Source: Ruminococcus flavefaciens (GTDB lineage Bacteria; Bacillota; Clostridia; Oscillospirales; Ruminococcaceae). From it: a DNA stretch of 64,000 nt. The notes beneath the pieces are model-generated. The model ran no database searches. It had not been told where the DNA came from and saw only the letters and a program-made list of their open reading frames with translations. Below, in pieces: positions 24,399 to 32,013 of the stretch (positions are counted from its first letter, which is position 1; the number at the start of each line of letters is the position of its first letter). The DNA is taken from assembly GCA_902777125.1 (NCBI GenBank), contig CACYSQ010000001.1, positions 1-64,000 of the forward strand, read 5' to 3'. The translations under genes and the position numbers were made by a program.

Positions 24399-26081
24399 AT
24401 GAATGAGCTTGTTATTGTAAAGCCTGAAAAATGTCAGGGCTGTAATGCCTGCGTCCGCTGCTGCCCTGCACCGGAGGCAAATATCGTCAGAAAGCTTGAC
24501 GGAAATAAATTCATCGTGAACGTTGACCCGAATAAGTGTATCTCCTGCGGAGAATGCGTAAAGGTCTGCAAGCACGGTGCAAGAGACTACATAGACGATA
24601 CCGAGGAATGTATGTCGAGAGTTATCAAGGAGAAAATGGTCATCATCGCTTCTCCTGCGATAAAGGCAATATTCCCGAATAAATGGAAGGGTATCCTCGA
24701 TTGGTTCAAGAAGCAGGGCTGCTCCGTTTATGACGGCGCTCTCGGTGCCGATATCTGCACATGGGCTCAGCTCAGAGTTATCGAAAACGGCTCTGTAGGC
24801 AATATCATCACACAGCCCTGTGCCGCTATAGTAAAGTATATCGAGACTTATCAGCCCAAGCTCCTTGCAAACCTCTCGCCGGTACACAGTCCCGATGCCT
24901 GTCTTGCAATTTTCGTAAGACAGTATCAGAGAAGGACCAACCCCATCGCTGTGCTCACATCATGTATCGCCAAGAAGGCTGAGTTCGAGGAGACCGGCGT
25001 TGCTGACTACAACGTCACCTTCAAGAAGCTCATGGAGTATTTCGAGCGCAACGGTATCACTATCCCCACAAATGCCAACGACGACTATGAGTACAAGTTT
25101 GACGATATGCAGGGTCAGCTCGGTTCTGTATATTCGCGTCCCGGCGGACTCAGAGACAACCTCTGGATACACGATTCCGAAATCAACATCACTACCTCGG
25201 AGGGCGTCCGCAAGGTCTATCCCGAGCTCGATATGTATGTAAGAATGTCCGAGTCCAAGCACCCGCAGGTATACGATGTCCTCTCATGTGAGTTCGGCTG
25301 TAATATCGGTCCGGCAGCAGGTACCTCCCAGACCTTCTTCGATGTTATGGCTATCATGAGAAGCATCGAGAACGAGGCTAAGAAGCGCCGCAAGACCAGC
25401 GGTCTCATGGGCAGAGGCGAGGATAAGCTCTTCAAGAGATTTGACGACGAGCTGAACGTTGCCGACTTCCTCAGGACCTACAAGGGCTTCATGCCGACTG
25501 CTATCCCCAGCGACAAGCAGCTTGAGCCTGTATTCGCGAAAATGGGCAAGCATACAGAGGAGGATAAGACCTATAACTGCCGTGCCTGCGGATACAATTC
25601 ATGTAAGGATATGGCTATCGCTATCGCAAGAGGTCTCAATACCCCTGATAACTGCGTAGTTCACGCTAAATCCGTTCTCCTTGCAAGACACTCCGACCTT
25701 GCAAAACAGCACGAGAAGCTAGCTCAGCTCACCGCTGAATGTCTCGACCTCTCCACAAAGCTCAAGGAACAGGTCGGCGAGATAAACACAAGAATGACCG
25801 CTATCGGCGAATCCAACAACGCTACCAGCGAGAGAGCTGCCGTTGTTAAGGACCTCCTCCAGAACGTAGTATCCTTCTGCAACGATAACTCAACTATGGA
25901 TTCAGACAGCGTAAAGCAGCTCATAAGCATTCTCGAAATGACCATTTCCGCTTTCAGTGCGCTTGACGACAACGTTAACGTTACAAAGGAAAGCTCCGGC
26001 GTTATCAACAATTCTATCGGCGAGATCTCAGCTCTCGTTGAGAAGATCAACGCTATCCTCGGAAAGACCGAGGAGGTCTGA
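24399..26081 (+). CDS. HydS/HsfB-type [FeFe]-hydrogenase-like sensor
   Basis: A 560-residue cytosolic iron-sulfur protein. Two N-terminal 4Fe-4S sites use C12/C15/C18/C22 and C47/C50/C53/C57. The hydrogenase large-subunit core keeps the four H-cluster cysteines: C141 in TQPC, C189 in TSCIAKKAEFE, and C297/C301 in SCEFGC. The loops around them differ from catalytic enzymes (TQPCAAI for TSCCPxW, GPAAG for GGG). A third 4Fe-4S motif (C394, C397, C402, C419) precedes a C-terminal coiled coil of about 130 residues. Such proteins are thought to sense H2 or redox rather than turn over. No HydE/F/G or catalytic hydrogenase genes are nearby. Confidence 0.82.
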   Translation: MNELVIVKPEKCQGCNACVRCCPAPEANIVRKLDGNKFIVNVDPNKCISCGECVKVCKHGARDYIDDTEECMSRVIKEKMVIIASPAIKAIFPNKWKGILDWFKKQGCSVYDGALGADICTWAQLRVIENGSVGNIITQPCAAIVKYIETYQPKLLANLSPVHSPDACLAIFVRQYQRRTNPIAVLTSCIAKKAEFEETGVADYNVTFKKLMEYFERNGITIPTNANDDYEYKFDDMQGQLGSVYSRPGGLRDNLWIHDSEINITTSEGVRKVYPELDMYVRMSESKHPQVYDVLSCEFGCNIGPAAGTSQTFFDVMAIMRSIENEAKKRRKTSGLMGRGEDKLFKRFDDELNVADFLRTYKGFMPTAIPSDKQLEPVFAKMGKHTEEDKTYNCRACGYNSCKDMAIAIARGLNTPDNCVVHAKSVLLARHSDLAKQHEKLAQLTAECLDLSTKLKEQVGEINTRMTAIGESNNATSERAAVVKDLLQNVVSFCNDNSTMDSDSVKQLISILEMTISAFSALDDNVNVTKESSGVINNSIGEISALVEKINAILGKTEEV

Positions 26082-26091
26082 GCCTGTTATC

Positions 26092-26125
26092 CAGCCGCAG
26101 GGTTACTCCCTGCGGCTTTTTTTTG
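26092..26125 (+). terminator. Terminator after the hydrogenase-like gene
   Basis: AGCCGCAGGG / CCCTGCGGCT stem with a TTACT loop and a run of Ts. Confidence 0.93.
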
Positions 26126-26215
26126 AGGTAATAGTGTACGTTTTTACGGACGGTTCCGCTGATATCGCCGTAGTACGCTGTTTAATGTAGATTTAACATA
26201 ATATTATAATATCTA

Positions 26216-26245
26216 TTGACAAATCATGTCGTTTTTTGCTATAAT
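26216..26245 (+). promoter_or_regulatory. Sigma-A promoter of the GGDEF-EAL gene
   Basis: TTGACA (26216-26221), 18 bases, TATAAT (26240-26245). Confidence 0.82.
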
Positions 26246-26298
26246 ATAGGTGTAGTTTTGCTTTTTACCAAGCTATTTTTATGACAGGAGGTGGCAGC

Positions 26299-28482
26299 AT
26301 GAGGAAGAAACTTCTCAGCTTCCTCGGACTTGACAAGCAGAGCAAATACGTCCGCAATTATTTCTATACGACGAATATGAAGGCGAGCATTTATATGTCC
26401 GTCATTGTGATCGTGCTCGAGCTGTGGATGATAGTCCGCATGACAAGGACGATTTTTGAAAAGCACCTCCAGAGCCAGTTCTGGAACATCACTGAGAAAT
26501 ACTACTCGAACTACGTTCTTCTGCTAAGCTCGGCGCTGCTTATGCTGCTGTACGCCATTCGGGCACTTTACGACAGCCGGAAGCACCGCTGGCTCGCGAT
26601 GCTCGTCATAGGGCTGTGCGCTGCGGTCGCGGCATTCGAGGTGTGGAGGATTGCTGAATACCCCGGAAGCGGCAAGAAAACGGTCGATTTCCTGAATTAC
26701 ATCATTCTCCTCTCCGCAGCCGTGATAATGATAACCTTCTCGTTCGTCATGCTGAAAAACGGCAGCGACAAGAAGTGGCAGAGCCTTACGGTCATGTACG
26801 TTTTCTCCTTTGTCTGCATAAATTTCGGCATCATCATCTCCGTAAACGGCTACGCTAAGGGCGAGCAGATGCTCACCTTCCTCACAATGGTGCTGTACGT
26901 TGTCTGCCTGCTTGTTTGGAGACCCGTATGGGGCTTCATCGTGCTCACAGCGTCGTACATGGTGTTCTACTACCGCATAAGCGGTATGCTCGACCTCTCA
27001 ACGGTCGGAAAATTCACCGGAACAGTCGATTTCACGCTGTATAAGACCGGTCTCGGCGACGGCATAAAGATAAACGGCTTCACGATGTGGCTCTCCACGC
27101 TGATTTTCTGCATCGCCAACTACAACAAGACCCTCTCGCAGGCTCAGAAGGACGAGAACCTCGAGAAGATCAACTCCTACCTCAGCCGTATCTCCGAGGA
27201 AGACGAGCTGACCGGTATCCACAACATGGTCTACTTCCGCAGCGAGGCTGAAAAGCTGCTGAACTACGTCACCACCGACAAGGAGAACGTTGTTATCCTC
27301 TTCTTCGATATCGAGAATTTCAAGTCCTACAACGACAAATACGGCTTCCACAGCGGGAACGAGCTTCTCATAAAGTTCGCAAAGCGCATGGAGGAGGCTT
27401 TCAGGGGCTCGCTTGTTGCGAGGTATTCCGACGACCACTTCGTTGTCATGACCAAGAACGATGGCAGTCAGGAGGTCATCAGGGAGCTCTCCGGAAATAT
27501 CCGCGAGCTTCAGGGCGAGGTACAGCTCCTGCTGAAATGCGGCGCCTACAAGCCGGCATCTCATGAGTCCGACATCAGCCATGCCTGCGACAGGGCAAGA
27601 TTTGCCTGCAACAGCATCAAGAAGCACTTCGACCGCAGCTATTGCCTCTACGATGAGTCTCTCGAAAAGCGCTTCACTCTCAGACAGTACATCGTCAACA
27701 ACATCGACAACGCCATTGCAAACGGCTATATCAGGGTATTCTACCAGCCCGTCGTTTCAACTGCGGACGGCGCGATATGCGGCTTCGAGGCACTTGCAAG
27801 GTGGCAGGACCCCAAGTACGGTCTGCTCCCGCCGGGAGTTTTCATCGAGGTGCTTGAGGAGTACCGCCAGATCTACAAGCTCGACCAGTGCATCGTTGAG
27901 CTCGTCTGCAAGGATTACCGCCGCACTGCCGAGAACAATGAGCCTTTTGTGCCGGTATCGCTGAACTTCTCGCGGCTCGATTTCGAGCTCTGCGACATCG
28001 TCGGCTTCCTCACCGAAACGGCAGAGAAGTACAACGTGCCCAAGAATTTCCTTGATGTCGAGGTTACAGAGAGCGCACTCTCCGACCAGCATTCGCTCCT
28101 ACAGGAGGCAATGCGTAGGCTCCATGCGGAGGGCTACAGCGTATGGCTCGACGATTTCGGAAGCGGCTATTCATCGCTGAACGTCCTGAAGGACTACCAG
28201 TTCGACGTCCTGAAGATAGACATGAAGTTCCTGAGCGGCTTCTCCGAGAACGATAAGACCAAGGTCATACTTGAAAACATCGTCAGTCTCAACAAGCAGC
28301 TCGGCATGATATCACTCACCGAGGGCGTTGAGACGCTGGAGCAGTACAAATTCCTCGGCTCGATAGGCTGTCAGAGGGTGCAGGGTTACTATTTCAGCAA
28401 GCCAGTGCCGTATGAGGAGATGAAGGAGAAGATAGCCTCCGGAAAGCTCAGCGTAACTGAAAAGTACAAGAAAAAGGCGTGA
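26299..28482 (+). CDS. Membrane GGDEF-EAL protein, likely c-di-GMP phosphodiesterase
   Basis: A 727-residue protein with about seven to eight N-terminal membrane segments (to about residue 275), then GGDEF and EAL domains. The GGDEF signature is degraded to SDDHF (about 377-381), so cyclase activity is not expected. The EAL domain is intact: EALARW (about 497), VSLNFS, VEVTES, LDDFGSGYSSL, KIDMKF, LTEGVET and QGYYFSKP, so it should cleave c-di-GMP. The ATG at 26299 is chosen since AGGAGGTG lies six bases before it; an in-frame ATG at 26281 precedes that site. The gene stands alone between its own promoter and terminator. Confidence 0.92.
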   Translation: MRKKLLSFLGLDKQSKYVRNYFYTTNMKASIYMSVIVIVLELWMIVRMTRTIFEKHLQSQFWNITEKYYSNYVLLLSSALLMLLYAIRALYDSRKHRWLAMLVIGLCAAVAAFEVWRIAEYPGSGKKTVDFLNYIILLSAAVIMITFSFVMLKNGSDKKWQSLTVMYVFSFVCINFGIIISVNGYAKGEQMLTFLTMVLYVVCLLVWRPVWGFIVLTASYMVFYYRISGMLDLSTVGKFTGTVDFTLYKTGLGDGIKINGFTMWLSTLIFCIANYNKTLSQAQKDENLEKINSYLSRISEEDELTGIHNMVYFRSEAEKLLNYVTTDKENVVILFFDIENFKSYNDKYGFHSGNELLIKFAKRMEEAFRGSLVARYSDDHFVVMTKNDGSQEVIRELSGNIRELQGEVQLLLKCGAYKPASHESDISHACDRARFACNSIKKHFDRSYCLYDESLEKRFTLRQYIVNNIDNAIANGYIRVFYQPVVSTADGAICGFEALARWQDPKYGLLPPGVFIEVLEEYRQIYKLDQCIVELVCKDYRRTAENNEPFVPVSLNFSRLDFELCDIVGFLTETAEKYNVPKNFLDVEVTESALSDQHSLLQEAMRRLHAEGYSVWLDDFGSGYSSLNVLKDYQFDVLKIDMKFLSGFSENDKTKVILENIVSLNKQLGMISLTEGVETLEQYKFLGSIGCQRVQGYYFSKPVPYEEMKEKIASGKLSVTEKYKKKA

Positions 28483-28500
28483 GATATCACGCCTTTTTCT
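28472..28500 (+). terminator. Terminator overlapping the GGDEF-EAL stop
   Basis: AAAGGCGTGA / TCACGCCTTT with GATA loop; the stop codon is part of the stem. A near-copy is at 35664-35696. Confidence 0.9.
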
Positions 28501-28522
28501 AATTCGTAATGCGTAGTTGTTG

Positions 28523-28576
28523 TGTCCGCTTACGTGGGCACAAAAACTTTCAACTCTACACTCTCAACTCTCAACT
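28523..28576. repeat. Composite dispersed repeat, inverted copy
   Basis: GTGTCCGCTTACGTGGGCAC followed by TCTCAACTCTCAACT is the inverted counterpart of 12545-12578, again next to a GGGACGC terminator. Confidence 0.65.
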
Positions 28577-28606
28577 AAAAAGGGACGCTCATTGCGTCCC
28601 TTTTGT
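28576..28606 (-). terminator. Terminator of the TSCPD gene
   Basis: Minus strand: GGGACGC / GCGTCCC with short loop then TTTTT, touching the gene's stop. Confidence 0.9.
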
Positions 28607-28864
28607 TTACTTCTGCTGAGCGTCATAAGCCTGACGGACTGCTATGCAGAGCTGATCCGCACATGAGGTCGTACGGCTGTTGCAGGTATTGCCCTTGAGC
28701 TTAGCCTCGATCTCCTCGACCGTCATGCCGTCAACGAGCTTTGAGATAGCCTTGAGGTTGCCGTTGCAGCCGCCGACGAAGGAAACGTTGCTTACAACAT
28801 TGCCGTTGAGGGTGAAGTTTATCATCTGCGAACAGACCATTTTGGTCTTGTAGTGGTATTCCAT
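28607..28864 (-). CDS. TSCPD domain protein (TIGR03905 type)
   Basis: An 85-residue single-domain protein. The C-terminal segment RTTSCADQLCIAV carries the TSC-x-D signature that also closes class II ribonucleotide reductases, and GGCNGNLKAISKLVDG is the other conserved block. Free-standing TSCPD proteins are of unknown role. ATG at 28864 has AAAGGAG five bases upstream; the longer in-frame reading would overlap the spoVM promoter region and is unlikely. It is transcribed away from spoVM, so the two share a 73-base divergent control region. Confidence 0.85.
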   Translation of the reverse strand: MEYHYKTKMVCSQMINFTLNGNVVSNVSFVGGCNGNLKAISKLVDGMTVEEIEAKLKGNTCNSRTTSCADQLCIAVRQAYDAQQK

Positions 28865-28937
28865 GTTTTCTCCTTTCCGCCGGGTAACACTTTTCCGGGT
28901 ACCGGCATATGATATGGTATACAAAGGGGGGATACAT

Positions 28938-29030
28938 ATGAAAATAGTGGTAATCAAAAGCCCGCGGGTCCTTTCGGGACTTCTGCGTATGATATTCCGC
29001 ATCAAGAAGGAGGAACCCTCCGCGGAATAA
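28938..29030 (+). CDS. spoVM: Stage V sporulation protein SpoVM (30 residues)
   Basis: A tiny gene encoding a 30-residue peptide that starts MKIVVIKSPRVLSGLLRMIF and ends in a basic/acidic tail. It lines up with Bacillus SpoVM (26 residues): the start MK, the IK-x-P core with the helix-breaking proline at position 9, L12, G14 and R17 are shared. SpoVM is an amphipathic helix that recognises the convex forespore membrane and anchors the SpoIVA coat platform. AAAGGGGGG lies a few bases before the ATG and a hairpin terminator follows the stop, so it is a real, independent gene. Known rumen cellulolytic ruminococci are regarded as non-sporing, making its presence notable. Confidence 0.82.
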   Translation: MKIVVIKSPRVLSGLLRMIFRIKKEEPSAE

Positions 29031-29033
29031 AGT

Positions 29034-29062
29034 CAAGGCTCCCTGAAAGAGGGAGCCTTAGC
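29034..29062 (+). terminator. Terminator after spoVM
   Basis: AAGGCTCCC / GGGAGCCTT hairpin four bases after the stop. The T-run is weak (AGCTGTTTT). Confidence 0.75.
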
Positions 29063-29067
29063 TGTTT

Positions 29068-29238
29068 TCAGCCTATGCCGCACTCGTCATAGTCCTTCCA
29101 CGATTCGCTGTCAAGCTTATTGCTCCAGCTTCTGTACATTATGTACACAACGGAAGCGATAGCGAGGAATACAGCTGTGAGGAGAGGGAAGGAGTCCTTT
29201 ACGAAGCGTCTCATAGTGTATGGGTGTTTGCTGCTCAT
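29068..29238 (-). CDS. Small single-TM protein
   Basis: A 56-residue protein with one membrane segment (about 16-36) and an acidic C-terminus ending in KDYDECGIG. The ATG at 29238 has AAAAGGATCC upstream; the longer in-frame version from 29280 would start before the pspA stop. It follows pspA by 25 bases and is probably in the same transcript, which suggests a membrane partner of PspA, but I do not recognise the family. Confidence 0.6.
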   Translation of the reverse strand: MSSKHPYTMRRFVKDSFPLLTAVFLAIASVVYIMYRSWSNKLDSESWKDYDECGIG

Positions 29239-29263
29239 AAAAATTGGATCCTTTTCAATTATT

Positions 29264-29956
29264 TTACTGTGCATCAGCACCGCTGTCAGAACCGCCGTTC
29301 ATTTCAGCCATAAGTCTTGCGAGCTCGGAATCTACCTTAGAGTCTGTTTCGAGCTGAGCAAATGTATCGTCGAGCTCATTGTCAACGCCTGCGATCTCGG
29401 AGAATGCAGCAGCCTCAGCCTCTTTGCGCTCGATCTTTTCCTCCATGCGGTTGAACTTTTCGAGGGCGGAATTGCCGTCGAAGCCGCCTGCGGACTTAGC
29501 GAGGCTCTTCTGAGTATCAGCCATCTGTGAACGTGCGATGAGCATAGCCTGACGGCTCTTAGCCTCCTCGAGCTTGGACTTGAGGATCTCTACCTGATCG
29601 CCGATAGCCTCGGTCTGGTTGGAGATAGACTCGTACATTTCCTTGTAGTTCTCTACGTCCTCGTCGCACTTAACCTTCTTGGCGAGGGCAGCCTTTGCGA
29701 GCTCCTGATTGCCCTGAGAGAGAGCGGCCTTAGCCTTGTTCTCCCAGCTCTGTGACTGCTTCTGTGCATCGAGATATCTCTTTTCCGCGAGACGCTCGCT
29801 TGCCTTTGCCTTGCCGTAATTCTGAGTAGCCTTAGTGAGCTCGGTCTGCATCTCAAGAATTATCTGCTTGACCATTTTCTCAGGATCTTCAGCCCTGTCG
29901 ATCATATCGTTCACATTTGCCTTGATAAGGTCGCTTAATCTGCGGAATATTCCCAT
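29264..29956 (-). CDS. pspA: PspA/IM30 family protein
   Basis: A 230-residue ESCRT-III-like membrane-remodelling protein. The amphipathic N-terminal helix MGIFRRLSDLIKANVNDMID, the conserved AEDPEKMVKQIILEM and long coiled coils with an Ala/Glu/Lys/Arg pattern are diagnostic. It binds stressed membranes and preserves envelope integrity. The tail SDSGADAQ is flexible. It has its own strong promoter at 30024-30052 and an AGGAGG site, and is followed by a small TM protein. PspF or LiaRS-type regulators are not nearby. Confidence 0.93.
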   Translation of the reverse strand: MGIFRRLSDLIKANVNDMIDRAEDPEKMVKQIILEMQTELTKATQNYGKAKASERLAEKRYLDAQKQSQSWENKAKAALSQGNQELAKAALAKKVKCDEDVENYKEMYESISNQTEAIGDQVEILKSKLEEAKSRQAMLIARSQMADTQKSLAKSAGGFDGNSALEKFNRMEEKIERKEAEAAAFSEIAGVDNELDDTFAQLETDSKVDSELARLMAEMNGGSDSGADAQ

Positions 29957-30023
29957 TTTTCAAATCCTCCTGTTAAATGAAATAGAGTTTATATCATGTA
30001 CGCCGTACCTCAGCGCTGATATC

Positions 30024-30052
30024 ATTATATACTATTATTCGCGTAATGTCAA
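30024..30052 (-). promoter_or_regulatory. Sigma-A promoter of pspA
   Basis: Minus strand TTGACA (30052-30047), 17 bases, TATAAT (30029-30024), about 68 bases upstream of the start codon. Confidence 0.85.
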
Positions 30053-30119
30053 GGAAATACTATGCGATTTCATCAAATTTTCATCAGTGTGAAATAATTG
30101 TTAATTTTTGCCGGGTAAA

Positions 30120-30190
30120 ACAATTCTGGAGGTTTTAATGCAGTCTGACGTTCGCAATTGCCAATTATACCACAAACACGCAAACGTCCA
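30120..30190. repeat. Inverted-repeat unit with promoter-like core (copy A)
   Basis: ACAATTCTGGAGGT is followed by a 45-base unit with TGACGTTCGC at one end and GCAAACGTCC at the other, enclosing GCAATTGCC and ATTATACCAC. On the minus strand it reads TTGGAC-16-TATAAT toward pspA. The same pieces occur at 59041-59188. Confidence 0.6.
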
Positions 30191-30213
30191 ACAGCCATCG
30201 ACCACCTATTTGG

Positions 30214-30468
30214 TTACATACTCTTTTTGCCTTTATCCGAAACAAACTTTTTGAGCTTTTCCGTATCGAGGACGAGCTCGCCGCTGTTTCCGATGAGCTT
30301 TTCGCGGAGCTCGAGAGCCTTTTCGCGTCTGCTGTAAGAGGCTGCGTCCATGACGATAAGGTCGGGACAGCCCTCCCTGACGAGACGGAGAGGCTCGGAG
30401 GTCATTTCGCAGACCCTTGCAAAGAGCTCGGAATTAGCACCGAAGTCGTCATATTTTATTGATATCAT
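30214..30468 (-). CDS. Phd/YefM-like antitoxin-type protein
   Basis: An 84-residue protein. The block EPLRLVREGCPDLIVMDAAS with YSRREKALELREKL matches the dimerisation/DNA-binding core of Phd/YefM antitoxins (EP(V/I)xITKNGxPxAVLMSxxxYE). Its C-terminal part is a short Lys-rich tail rather than a clear toxin-wrapping helix. No toxin gene (RelE, Doc or YoeB type) is adjacent. It overlaps the end of ttcA by 20 bases and is the last gene of the ppk2-gntR-ttcA operon, so it may be a regulator or relic. Confidence 0.6.
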   Translation of the reverse strand: MISIKYDDFGANSELFARVCEMTSEPLRLVREGCPDLIVMDAASYSRREKALELREKLIGNSGELVLDTEKLKKFVSDKGKKSM

Positions 30469-31312
30469 CTGATAACGCTCCTTTGTTGATATTACCGCGG
30501 ACGGTATAGCCCTCGGCGTAATCGTCGAGGAAGTGGTGGTATTCGCTGCCTGAGTGGTAGGACATGAGCTTGCGGAGGTTGACGTTCTCGGCGCTGCGGA
30601 AGATGTTCATATCCACGGACGGATTGGACCTCCGGAGCTGAACGAGGAGCTGCTTTATCTCCTGACGCTTTGACGAAACATCGCGCTTTTCGGTTATCCG
30701 GCAGGCACAGCCGATGAACCGCAGAGAGTTTTGCTCAGCCCAGCTTATGATATCGCCCTCGCGGACGAGGTAAAGCGGACGTATGACCTCCATGCCGGAG
30801 TAATTCTCGCTGTGGAGCTTTGGCAGCATGGTCTGCATCTGCGAGCCGTAGAGCATACCCATGAGAATGGTCTCGACGACGTCATCGAAGTGGTGACCGA
30901 GAGCGATCTTATTGCAGCCAAGATCCTGTGCGGACTTGTAGAGGAAGCCTCGTCTGAGCCTTGAACAGAGGAAGCAGGGGTTATCGCCCGTATCCTCCGC
31001 GGAGCTGAAGATCTTCGTGGGGAGGATATCAGCCTCCAGACCGAGCAGACCGAGGTTATGCTCTATCTGCCGGAGGTTTTCCGGGGCATAGCCGGGGTCC
31101 ATGACGATATTCCGCACTGTGAAGGGGACTTTGCTGAACCTTTGCAGCCTTGCCATGCAGAGCGCAAGGAGCATGGAGTCCTTTCCTCCGGAAATGCATA
31201 CAGCGATGCTGTCGCCGGGGGAGATGAGCTGATAATCGCTGACGCCTCTGTTGAAGCGCGACCATATCTTCTTTCCGAATACCGAGGCTATGCTTTCTTC
31301 GATACTGTTCAT
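30449..31312 (-). CDS. TtcA-family tRNA 2-thiolation protein
   Basis: A 287-residue PP-loop ATPase. The ATP-binding SGGKDS is at 41-46 and CFLC (113-116) is the TtcA-type CxxC that with another cysteine (GCACR, near 215) binds an iron-sulfur cluster. GHHFDDVVET is a further family motif. TtcA thiolates C32 of tRNA, though Firmicutes members of this group may thiolate other sites. It overlaps the upstream GntR regulator by four bases (ATGA type). Confidence 0.85.
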   Translation of the reverse strand: MNSIEESIASVFGKKIWSRFNRGVSDYQLISPGDSIAVCISGGKDSMLLALCMARLQRFSKVPFTVRNIVMDPGYAPENLRQIEHNLGLLGLEADILPTKIFSSAEDTGDNPCFLCSRLRRGFLYKSAQDLGCNKIALGHHFDDVVETILMGMLYGSQMQTMLPKLHSENYSGMEVIRPLYLVREGDIISWAEQNSLRFIGCACRITEKRDVSSKRQEIKQLLVQLRRSNPSVDMNIFRSAENVNLRKLMSYHSGSEYHHFLDDYAEGYTVRGNINKGALSDDINKI

Positions 31313-31989
31313 CTGTGCGGACTTTCAAGGCTTTCGACGATATCGTAGTGGTCGTCGATAGCTCTGAGGCAGGCAGCCTCGTCGCCGGAGATAACGCTGA
31401 GAGCTATCCTCTCATGGGCATCGTTGAGCCGAGCCTTTGTTGCGGCGTCCGAGATTATGAGCGTATCGTCGATGAATTTCCTGTAGATATTCGTCACGGA
31501 GCCGAACAGGGTCATCGCGAAATTATTCTGTGTAGTGCGTATCAGCGTGTAGTGGAACTGCGTATCCGCCTCGGTCATATTTCCGGTGAATTCGGAGAGC
31601 TTCAGGCGTTCAACAGCGGCGAGGAGCTCGTTTTTGCTCTGTTCGCTCATACCCTTCTTTATGAGTGAGCGGCAGGCAGCCTTTTCCATATATCTGCGGA
31701 AAATGCCGATCTCGCTGCGGGAGGTCTGCTTCATCATGAGCATGATGTTGATAGCCTTTGTGAAGGTCTCGGACACATGGTCCACAAGGTAGGTGCCGGA
31801 GCCCTGACGGCACTCGACAAGTCCGAGATTTTCGAGTGTACGCAGAGCCTCGCGGATAGAGTTCCTGCTAATGCCGAGGCGTTCCGAGAACTTGCGCTCA
31901 GTCGGGAGCTGGTCGCCGACCCGGAGCATACCGCTCTCCAAAAGGTCGAATATGTAGTTTATGGTCTTCTGGTATTCTCTCGTTTCCAT
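31309..31989 (-). CDS. FadR-type GntR-family regulator
   Basis: A 226-residue DNA-binding regulator. The N-terminal winged helix-turn-helix contains VGDQLPTERKFSERLGISRNSIREALRTLENLGLVE split over about residues 23-60, the hallmark of GntR proteins. The C-terminal all-helical FCD-type domain keeps HYTLI and an AHERIALSVISGD segment, which in relatives binds an organic acid with a metal. It lies 24 bases after ppk2 and overlaps ttcA. It may regulate this operon or distant metabolic genes. Confidence 0.88.
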   Translation of the reverse strand: METREYQKTINYIFDLLESGMLRVGDQLPTERKFSERLGISRNSIREALRTLENLGLVECRQGSGTYLVDHVSETFTKAINIMLMMKQTSRSEIGIFRRYMEKAACRSLIKKGMSEQSKNELLAAVERLKLSEFTGNMTEADTQFHYTLIRTTQNNFAMTLFGSVTNIYRKFIDDTLIISDAATKARLNDAHERIALSVISGDEAACLRAIDDHYDIVESLESPHR

Positions 31990-32013
31990 CCCTTCATGAT
32001 CCCTCCGGTTACG

